Of a DNA stretch of 64,000 nt, positions 16,042-23,743 are shown in pieces; the stretch's first letter is position 1; every line of letters begins with the position of its first letter. Both the position numbers and the translations under genes were made by a program. Under the pieces are notes generated by a model that had not been told where the DNA came from, searched no databases, and saw nothing but the letters and a program-made list of their open reading frames with translations. This stretch comes from Longimicrobiales bacterium (GTDB lineage: Bacteria > Gemmatimonadota > Gemmatimonadetes > Longimicrobiales > Gaopeijiaceae), in NCBI GenBank assembly GCA_951813395.1, contig OX638356.1:2430501-2494500 (forward strand), in the 5' to 3' direction.

Positions 16042-19000
16042 ATGCATCTGCGCGAAGGCCGAGTCCTGACCGGTCCCTACTTCAGTGAGCCGATGCTGGT
16101 GGAGACGGTGCGGGAGAACGGGAGCGGCGTCTGGATGGTCGGCATGGTCGGCCAGCATTCCGAGCGGTTCCGTCGGGTGACGCTGACGGAAGAGGACATC
16201 TCAGAGCTGACGATTGCCGAGGCCGTGCTCTCCTACTCCGGAGACGGTCGGCGCTTGCGCTTGGCCTTGCAGGCCTACGCACTGGGCATTGCGCACGAGT
16301 TCGATCCGTACTTCGGACTTTCGATCTCGCGGGTGGATCCACTGCCCCACCAGCTTGAAGCTGTCTACGACCACCTACTGAAGCTTCCGAGCGTCCGTTT
16401 CCTGCTCGCCGACGACGCCGGCGCGGGGAAGACGATCATGGCCGGACTGCTCATCCGCGAACTGAAGCTGCGGGGATTGGTCGAGCGGATTCTCGTGGTC
16501 TGTCCCGCGAACCTCTCGTTCCAGTGGCAGCGGGAGTTGAAGGAGAAGTTCGACGAGCAGTTTCTGGTTCTGAAGGGTGGGGACATCCGCGACCAGTTCG
16601 GCGTCAACCAGTGGATGGAACGGAAGCGGGTAATCACGTCGCTCGACCTTGCGAAACGTGATGAGATCCTGCCCGGGCTGCGGCAGGCGCATTGGGATCT
16701 GGTCGTCGTGGACGAGGCGCACCGGATGTCTGCGCGGGACGAGAGCCACAAGAGCCAGCGTTACCGGCTCGGGGAACTGCTCCGGGACAGTTCGGATCAC
16801 ATGCTCCTCCTCACGGCCACCCCACACAAGGGTGATCCGCAGAACTTCACGCTGTTCCTCCAGTTGCTCGACCGGGACGCTTACGGCGACGTGAAGTCGA
16901 TACGGGAGGCGATGGATCGCCAGCGAGCGCCGTTCTATCTGAGGCGTACCAAGGAAGCGATGGTCTACTTCCCCGAGCGGGAAGCAGATGGTACGTGGAC
17001 CGCAAGGCCGGTCTTCACGAAACGCATCGCGCGCACGGCCGACTTCGCCATCGACGGCGCGGAGTTCGAGCTCTACCGGGAGATCACACGGTTCGTGAAG
17101 CGGCAGAGCCGACGCGCCGCCGATGAGAGCGACAACCCGAGGGCGAGGGCGGTTGGATTCCTGATGTCGCTGTACCAGCGGCGCCTTGCTTCGAGCACTC
17201 ATGCCATGAGGCGGTCTCTGGAGAACCGGGCCAGGCGGCTTGAGGAGGGACTCAAGCAGGCTCGGGAGCTTATACGGACGATCCCGCCCGATCTGCCCGA
17301 CTGGGACGAACTCGACGAGTTCGAGGACGCCGAGCGCGAACGTCTGGAACGCATGCTGGAGGCAGTGACGCTGGCGGGCAACGCCGAACACGTGCGCGAG
17401 GAGATCGCCGAACTCCGGCAATTCGCCGAGCAGGCCAAGGCCGTCGAGCGCTCAGGCACCGAAGCGAAGCTCAAGCGGCTACGGCGGATCATGGAGGCCG
17501 AAGGGTTCTTCGACCGACCGGACCAGCGGCTGCTCCTGTTCACGGAGTTCAAGGACACGCTCGACTACCTGATGGAGCGGTTGGTGGAGTGGGGCTTCCG
17601 CGTCGGCTGCATCCACGGAGGTATGAAGCCCGGTTCCAGGGACGAGCCCGGTACCCGGCTCCACGCCGAACAGCAGTTCCGGGAAGGCGGAATTCAGGTC
17701 CTGGTGGCGACCGAGGCGGCTGGCGAGGGGATCAACCTCCAGTGCTGCCACATCCTGTTCAACTACGACATACCGTGGAACCCGAATCGCTTGGAGCAGC
17801 GGATGGGGCGCATCCACCGCTACGGCCAGCAGCGCGACTGCCTGATCTTCAACTTCGTGGCGACGAACACGATCGAGGGTAGTGTGCTGCAACGGCTCTT
17901 GGACAAGCTCCAAGAGATCCGCGACGCGCTCGACGATGACGCCGTGTTCAACGTGGAGGGCGAGGTTCTGCCTTCCGCGCGGGTCGAACGGGTGCTCCGG
18001 GACTACTACGCCGGACGGCTCGGTGACTCCGATCTTGAGGAGCGGATCCTCAGGGACGTGGACGAGGGCCACTTTCGGGCGATATGCCAGACGGCGCTTG
18101 AGGGTCTGGCGGCCAAGAAGCTGAACCTCGACCTGCTAGTCGAGCGGCGCGCGCGTGCGAAGGAGCGCCGCGTCGTCCCGGAAACGATTTCGCGGTTCAT
18201 GGGTGAGGCGGCCAAAGATGCCGCCCTTCCGCTCAAGCCGGTGCGGAGGCTGCCCCACACCTTCCATCCCGGGAGGACGCCCCTCGGGCTCAAGCGATAC
18301 GAGCGCGACGAGGACTGGGGGTTCTCCGAACTCGCCGTCCGGTATCCACGGCTGTCCACCGACCGAGAGACGGCAGAGGCGAACAACCTGGAATGGGTGA
18401 CGCCGGGCCACCCCCTTTTTGAAGCCCTGCGCCGCCACGGCTACGACTCGGGGCAGGAGGCCTTCGCGAAGGGAGCCTGTTTCCACTCGCTGGCCCACGA
18501 CGAACCGGCCCGGCTGGACTTGTACCGTGCACGCGCGGTGGATGGACTGGGCCGAGTCATCCACGAGCGACTGTTCGCGATCGAGTTGAGGGCTGGGAGC
18601 GCCCCGTGTCCACGTGATCCGGGCGTGCTGGCAGACATGACTCCAGCACCCGCGCCGAACGGGCTGCCGGCCGCCGCACAGCTTCCGGAAGAGACCGCAT
18701 GGCTCAACGAGAACGCGCTGGTCCCCTTCGTGGAGGACATCCGTTCCGAACGCCAGACCGAGGTGGGCCGGGTCGCCGAACACGTCGAGCTTTCGCTGAC
18801 CGAGATTCTGCAGCGGCTCGACGAGGAAATCGGCCGCGCCGCCGACGAAGTGGACGGTGGGGCTGCCGGGGCCGAGGGGCGCTTGGCATTGGCCGAGAGG
18901 CGGCACGCGGAGGTGCTGACGCGGCGCGAGCGCCGGCGCGAAGAGCTTGAGCGCCAGGGGGCTGTCACCCTCCAAGGTGTCGAGAGACTCGCGAGCGCGC

Positions 19001-19467
19001 TGGTGCTGCCGCACCCCGAGAGCGATGTGCTCGATCTCCGCCGCCTGCGCCCCCACCCCGAGACCGAAATGACGGCCATGCGTGTAGCGATGGAGTACGA
19101 GGCCGGGCAGGGACGTAGGGTTTACGATGTCCACAAGGAGAATCTGGGCTACGACGTGACGAGTCTCGATCTCCAAACCGGCGAGTTGCGGCTGATCGAG
19201 GTGAAGGGGCTCGCCGCGCCGAGCGGGAGCATCCTGCTGACACCGAACGAGCGGCGCGTGGCCGAGGACCGACGGGACTGCTTTTGGCTGTATGTGGTGA
19301 CGAACTGCGCGAGCGCTCCCGAATTGCAGGAGCCGATCCGGGATCCCGCCCGGTTCCCGTGGCACGAGGTGACGAAGGTCCAGCACTACTGGATGGATGT
19401 GAAGGCGATGACCGGGCCGATGCCTGCGGCGGGCCGGGACGGTCCCGATGGCGGCTCGACGGCATGA
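16042..19467 (+). CDS. SNF2-family helicase with C-terminal DUF3883
   Basis: A 1141-residue superfamily 2 helicase. Walker A is DDAGAGKT (about 123-130), Walker B/DEAH is VVVDEAHRM (about 221-229), motif III is LLTATPHKG, and the C-terminal helicase lobe has HILFNYDIPWNPNRLEQR and GRIHRYGQ (about 590). A DUF3883 module near the C-terminus (about 1020-1130) has GYDVTS and LIEVKG, a restriction-endonuclease-like pattern. ATG 16042, preceded by GGCAGGTGA, is preferred to the longer GTG 15970 start. It is the first gene of a four-gene operon and overlaps the next gene by ATGA. DrmD of DISARM and other defence helicases are related. A motor for DNA remodelling or cleavage is the inferred role. Confidence 0.9.
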   Translation: MHLREGRVLTGPYFSEPMLVETVRENGSGVWMVGMVGQHSERFRRVTLTEEDISELTIAEAVLSYSGDGRRLRLALQAYALGIAHEFDPYFGLSISRVDPLPHQLEAVYDHLLKLPSVRFLLADDAGAGKTIMAGLLIRELKLRGLVERILVVCPANLSFQWQRELKEKFDEQFLVLKGGDIRDQFGVNQWMERKRVITSLDLAKRDEILPGLRQAHWDLVVVDEAHRMSARDESHKSQRYRLGELLRDSSDHMLLLTATPHKGDPQNFTLFLQLLDRDAYGDVKSIREAMDRQRAPFYLRRTKEAMVYFPEREADGTWTARPVFTKRIARTADFAIDGAEFELYREITRFVKRQSRRAADESDNPRARAVGFLMSLYQRRLASSTHAMRRSLENRARRLEEGLKQARELIRTIPPDLPDWDELDEFEDAERERLERMLEAVTLAGNAEHVREEIAELRQFAEQAKAVERSGTEAKLKRLRRIMEAEGFFDRPDQRLLLFTEFKDTLDYLMERLVEWGFRVGCIHGGMKPGSRDEPGTRLHAEQQFREGGIQVLVATEAAGEGINLQCCHILFNYDIPWNPNRLEQRMGRIHRYGQQRDCLIFNFVATNTIEGSVLQRLLDKLQEIRDALDDDAVFNVEGEVLPSARVERVLRDYYAGRLGDSDLEERILRDVDEGHFRAICQTALEGLAAKKLNLDLLVERRARAKERRVVPETISRFMGEAAKDAALPLKPVRRLPHTFHPGRTPLGLKRYERDEDWGFSELAVRYPRLSTDRETAEANNLEWVTPGHPLFEALRRHGYDSGQEAFAKGACFHSLAHDEPARLDLYRARAVDGLGRVIHERLFAIELRAGSAPCPRDPGVLADMTPAPAPNGLPAAAQLPEETAWLNENALVPFVEDIRSERQTEVGRVAEHVELSLTEILQRLDEEIGRAADEVDGGAAGAEGRLALAERRHAEVLTRRERRREELERQGAVTLQGVERLASALVLPHPESDVLDLRRLRPHPETEMTAMRVAMEYEAGQGRRVYDVHKENLGYDVTSLDLQTGELRLIEVKGLAAPSGSILLTPNERRVAEDRRDCFWLYVVTNCASAPELQEPIRDPARFPWHEVTKVQHYWMDVKAMTGPMPAAGRDGPDGGSTA

Positions 19468-20624
19468 AGAAGCCGGTTCCGTCCACAGGCGAGGCCGCGC
19501 GGTACGAGACGGTCTTTGGCGAGGTCTCCGAGATCGTCGAAGCCGCCCGGAGGTCGGCGGCCCGTTCGGTAAACGCCGTTATGACCGCCGCGTACTGGTT
19601 GATCGGACGGCAGATCGCCGAACTCGAACAGGAAGGGCGGAGCCGGGCGGAGTACGGCAAGGAGACCGTCGAGCGGCTCGCGGCCGATCTTTCGGCGCGA
19701 TACGGCCGGGGTTTCTCGGTCCGTAACGTGTGGCTCATGCGTGCGTTCTACCTCGGATGGCCGATTGTGCAGACACCGTCTGCAGAATCGGGAGACGATC
19801 GAATTATGCAGACAGTGTCTGCAGAATCCCTGCTGGACACCATCCGGGCACGGTTTCCGCTCCCCTGGTCCGCCTACGTTCGGCTGCTCTCGGTGCGGAA
19901 CGAACGTGCCCGTACCTTCTACGAGGCCGAAGCGCTTCGCGGAGGCTGGACCGTTCGCCAACTCGACCGACAGATCAACACCCAGTTCTACGAGCGGACC
20001 GCCCTTTCGAGGAACAAGGCCGCCTTGCTCGGCGAGGGCGGTACGGCGCGTCCCGGAGACAGCATTCTTCCTGAGGAAGAGATCAAGGACCCGTTCGTCC
20101 TCGAATTCCTCGACCTGAAGGACGAATACTCCGAGAGCGACCTTGAGGACGCGCTGATCCGCCACCTTGAGTCCTTCCTCTTGGAACTGGGAGGGGGTTT
20201 CTGTTTCATCGCCCGGCAAAGGCGGCTGCGCATCGGCGACCAGTGGTATCGCGTCGATCTTCTCTTCTTTCACCGCCGCCTTCGGTGTCTCGTGGTCATC
20301 GACTTGAAGATTGGTAGGTTCACGCACGCCGACGCCGGGCAGATGCACCTCTACCTGAACTACGCCCGGGAGCATTGGGTCCGCCGGGAGGAAAACCCCC
20401 CGGTCGGGTTGATCCTTTGCGCTCAGAAGGACGAGGCCGTCGCGCGGTATGCGTTGGAAGGCCTCCCCAACAAGGTCATGGCAGCCGAGTACCGGACTAC
20501 GCTGCCGGACGAGGAGCTCCTCGCTTCGGAGATCGAACGCACCCGGACGATGCTCATCGAGGGCATGGCGACCGATGACCCGAATGGTAGGTCCTCCACC
20601 CCGAAAGGGGGAGGGTTCTCATGA
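19464..20624 (+). CDS. YhcG-type PD-(D/E)XK nuclease (DUF1016)
   Basis: A 386-residue protein. The N-terminal DUF1016 domain has AAYWLIGRQIAELEQEG (about 41-57) and RGFSVRNVWLMRAFY; the C-terminal nuclease has Asp265 in YRVDLLFFHRR and the D280-L-K282 motif of VVIDLK, with QMHLYLNYAREH following, as in the YhcG family. Start ATG overlaps the helicase stop by 4 bp. The segment at about 103-120 contains two near-copies of QTxSAES encoded by palindromic DNA. YhcG proteins frequently sit beside restriction-modification genes; a nuclease partner of the helicase and methylase is inferred. Confidence 0.9.
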   Translation: MKKPVPSTGEAARYETVFGEVSEIVEAARRSAARSVNAVMTAAYWLIGRQIAELEQEGRSRAEYGKETVERLAADLSARYGRGFSVRNVWLMRAFYLGWPIVQTPSAESGDDRIMQTVSAESLLDTIRARFPLPWSAYVRLLSVRNERARTFYEAEALRGGWTVRQLDRQINTQFYERTALSRNKAALLGEGGTARPGDSILPEEEIKDPFVLEFLDLKDEYSESDLEDALIRHLESFLLELGGGFCFIARQRRLRIGDQWYRVDLLFFHRRLRCLVVIDLKIGRFTHADAGQMHLYLNYAREHWVRREENPPVGLILCAQKDEAVARYALEGLPNKVMAAEYRTTLPDEELLASEIERTRTMLIEGMATDDPNGRSSTPKGGGFS

Positions 20625-23599
20625 TCCCGCGAGAGTGCAAGCGGCTGGCCGAGGTCGATTTCCCGATTGCCGAGGTCTCGCGCCACGCTGTTCGGGAGAA
20701 GTCGATCCGGCACGGTCATCCGTCCACGCTTCACCTCTGGTGGGCACGTCGTCCGCTCGCATCGTCGCGGGCCGTGCTGATGGCTCTCCTGCTCCCGGAT
20801 CCGTGCGACCCGCACTGCCCGCCCGCGTTTAGGAAGGAGGCACGGCGGGTTCTGCTCGGCATGGCGGGACGCCCCTCCGGCTGGACCGGCGAGGTCGAGA
20901 CGGAAGAGGGCCTTCGTCGAATCATCCTGAAGTTTATCGCAGACTTCGCGAACTGGGATCACGCGGCGAAGCAACCATGGCTGGAAACGGCCAGGGCGCT
21001 GGTGAGAGCCGCCCACGGGAACGACGTGCCGCTGGTAGCGGATCCGTTCGCTGGCGGCGGTTCGATTCCGCTGGAAGCGCTTCGGCTCGGTTGCGAGACG
21101 TTCGCCAGCGACCTCAACCCGGTGTCTTGCCTGATCCTCAAGGTCTTGCTTGAGGACATCCCACAGCAGGGGCCGGGGTTGGCCGAAGAACTCCGAAGAG
21201 TTGGCAAAGCGATCCGTCACCACGCCAAGCGGGAACTTGCCGATCTCTACCCGATCGATCCGGATGGCGCGACGCCCATCGCCTACTTGTGGGCGCGCAC
21301 GGTGCGCTGCGAGTCGCCGAGGTGCGGCGCGGAAATCCCGCTTATGCGGTCTTTCTGGCTATGTACGAAGCCAAACCTCAAGCGGGGTAAGAACCGCAAC
21401 CGCAAGCGGGCGCTGAGGCTTTCCGTCGAGAGAAACGACAACGGACCGCCTCGGGTCGCCTTCGAGATATTCCAACCGGAAGCAGCAAGCGAAGTGCCTT
21501 CGGGAACCGTGTACCGGGCAAAGGCAACGTGCCCATGCTGCCGAGCAGTCTTGCCGCCGGAACGCGTGCGTTCGCAACTCGCCGCTCAGCGCGGGGGCGC
21601 CGACGTAATCTTCGACGCGGACGGCAACCGGATCGGCGGAGCACGCATGACGGCTGTGGTAACGCTGCGGCCAGGTGAGAGGGGGCGGCACTACAGGCTG
21701 CCAACGGCCGCAGACTACGCGGCGGTGCGTCGGGCCCAGGCGCGCGTGGCGCGGACCTTGGCCGCGTGGGATTCTGGCGGTAGCCAGGGGCTCCGCCCGG
21801 TGCCGGACGAGCCTCTCCCGCCGATTGGGACGCTCGGCTTTCGCGTCCAGCGCTACGGAATGTGCCAGTGGGGCGACCTGTTCACGGCTAGGCAGAAGGC
21901 CGCGCTGACGTCTTTGGTCTCCCGGACGGCTTCGACGCTGATGGACGATACCTGGGCTTCGCTGCTTGCGCTCGGGAAGCTCGTCGATCTTGGAAACGCA
22001 CTATGTGAATGGATGCCCGGACAAGAGTGTCCATCCGCCGTATTCAAGCTCGGCAGAGTCAAACCGGGTTGGGACTTCGTCGAAGGCTGTGTCACCAGCG
22101 AGTCAAGCGGCTCGTTGCATAAATGCACTGCCAATCTCGCAGCAGGTGTTGTATCAGCGCATGTGAACAGTGCTTCGAATGGCCAAGTCATGCAGGCCAT
22201 GGCGCAGGACTCACCTCTGCCCGACTCCTCGTCACTTGTCTACTTCACAGACCCACCGTACTACGACGCGATTCCCTACTCCGACCTATCGGACGTCTTT
22301 CTTGTGTGGATGAAACGTACGCTATCGGATCACCCCGTACTATGGGATCCGTTCGATCCCGACAATCCCCTCTCGCCAAAGATCAGCGAGGTCGTCCAGG
22401 ACGAGACCAAGCAGGTCGACGGTCGACCTAAGGACCGTGAGTGGTTCGAGGAAACGATGGCGAAGGCTTTCGCAGAGGGTCGCCGTGTCCTGCGCGAGGA
22501 CGGCGTGGGCTCGGTGGTCTTCGCCCACAAGACCACGGAGGGGTGGGAGGCCCTACTTTCGGGAATGATTCGCGGCGGATGGACTGTGTCCGCGTCGTGG
22601 CCCATCGCTACCGAGATGCCCCATCGGATTCGAGCACGAGAGTCCGCTGCTCTGGCCACGAGTGTTCACCTCATCTGTAGGCCTAGGCCCGACGATGCCC
22701 CGGTCGGCGACTGGGCCGATGTCCTTGGGGAATTGCCGAATCGCGTAGGAGCATGGATGAAACGGCTTCAAGCGGAAGGTGTTCGCGGTGCCGATCTGGT
22801 GTTCGCTTGCGTTGGGCCTGCGCTTGAGGTGTTCAGTCGTTACCGCGCCGTCGAAACCGCCGAAGGGAGCGAAGTCGGCTTGCCCGAGTACCTGGAGAGA
22901 GTTTGGCAGGTCGTGGGGCGTGCCGCGCTCGAGCAGGTGCTCGGCGCGGCCGACGCAGGCACGCTCGAAGAGGATGCGCGACTCACTGCGCTGTTCCTCT
23001 GGACGCACCAGAGCACCGAGGTTGCTGAAGAGGAATCGGCCAAGAACGCCAAAGCGGATCGTGTCGCTGCCAAGGCAGCGGCGCGAGGGCTTAGCCTTCC
23101 CTTCGATGTAGTGCGCCGATTCTCGCAGCCCATGGGCATCGGACTCGAACGATGGACCGGTCGGGTGATCGGCCAGGCGAAGGGTGTCGTGCGCCTGTTG
23201 CCCGTATCGGAGCGAGCCGATGAGCTGTTCGGCCGTGACGGCACCGACACGGCCGCCGATTGGATCGAGAAGGATCCGCAGGCGGATCTGCAACCGGCTC
23301 TCTTCCCCGATTGGGAGACGACGCTGGCGCCAAGCGTCCGCCGTCGTCGCGGGGCGAAGTCGATCCTCGATTCGGACGACGCGTTGCACGTACCCGAAGC
23401 GACGACGCTGGACCGGGTCCATGCGGGCATGCTCCTCCAAGCAAGCGGTCACGCGAACGCGCTCAGGAAGCTGATCCAAGCCGAGCAGGACCGGGGACCC
23501 GACTTCCTTCGGCTGGCCAACGCGCTCTCCGCCCTCTATCCCCGTTGGAGCCGCGAGAAGCGCCTTCTGGACGCGATGATCCTGGTCGTCCCGCGTTGA
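20621..23599 (+). CDS. DUF1156 DNA methyltransferase
   Basis: A 992-residue protein starting with the DUF1156 region (FPIAEVSRHAVREKSIRHGH) and LHLWWARRPLASSR. The SAM motif DPFAGGGSIPLEALRLGCE begins at Asp141, and the amino-methyltransferase motif IV is DPPYYD at 544-549. In between are cysteine pairs that could form zinc ribbons (CESPRCG, CPCC). This family is found in predicted anti-phage clusters with a DUF499 ATPase and a helicase. It would methylate adenine or cytosine N in host DNA or act as the sensing part; specificity cannot be read from sequence. ATGA overlap with the nuclease gene shows tight coupling. Confidence 0.9.
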   Translation: MIPRECKRLAEVDFPIAEVSRHAVREKSIRHGHPSTLHLWWARRPLASSRAVLMALLLPDPCDPHCPPAFRKEARRVLLGMAGRPSGWTGEVETEEGLRRIILKFIADFANWDHAAKQPWLETARALVRAAHGNDVPLVADPFAGGGSIPLEALRLGCETFASDLNPVSCLILKVLLEDIPQQGPGLAEELRRVGKAIRHHAKRELADLYPIDPDGATPIAYLWARTVRCESPRCGAEIPLMRSFWLCTKPNLKRGKNRNRKRALRLSVERNDNGPPRVAFEIFQPEAASEVPSGTVYRAKATCPCCRAVLPPERVRSQLAAQRGGADVIFDADGNRIGGARMTAVVTLRPGERGRHYRLPTAADYAAVRRAQARVARTLAAWDSGGSQGLRPVPDEPLPPIGTLGFRVQRYGMCQWGDLFTARQKAALTSLVSRTASTLMDDTWASLLALGKLVDLGNALCEWMPGQECPSAVFKLGRVKPGWDFVEGCVTSESSGSLHKCTANLAAGVVSAHVNSASNGQVMQAMAQDSPLPDSSSLVYFTDPPYYDAIPYSDLSDVFLVWMKRTLSDHPVLWDPFDPDNPLSPKISEVVQDETKQVDGRPKDREWFEETMAKAFAEGRRVLREDGVGSVVFAHKTTEGWEALLSGMIRGGWTVSASWPIATEMPHRIRARESAALATSVHLICRPRPDDAPVGDWADVLGELPNRVGAWMKRLQAEGVRGADLVFACVGPALEVFSRYRAVETAEGSEVGLPEYLERVWQVVGRAALEQVLGAADAGTLEEDARLTALFLWTHQSTEVAEEESAKNAKADRVAAKAAARGLSLPFDVVRRFSQPMGIGLERWTGRVIGQAKGVVRLLPVSERADELFGRDGTDTAADWIEKDPQADLQPALFPDWETTLAPSVRRRRGAKSILDSDDALHVPEATTLDRVHAGMLLQASGHANALRKLIQAEQDRGPDFLRLANALSALYPRWSREKRLLDAMILVVPR

Positions 23600-23743
23600 C
23601 ATCCCGGAGCCGGTTCGTCGAGCTTACTGGCAGGTCGCCGGAAGCGCCGCCGTCCGAACCCTTCCCTCACCGAACCGCAGCCGCGAAGCTATCCGCCCCT
23701 GATTGTTAGCACGGACATGCGCGAGCCTTGAGGACAGTCGAGA

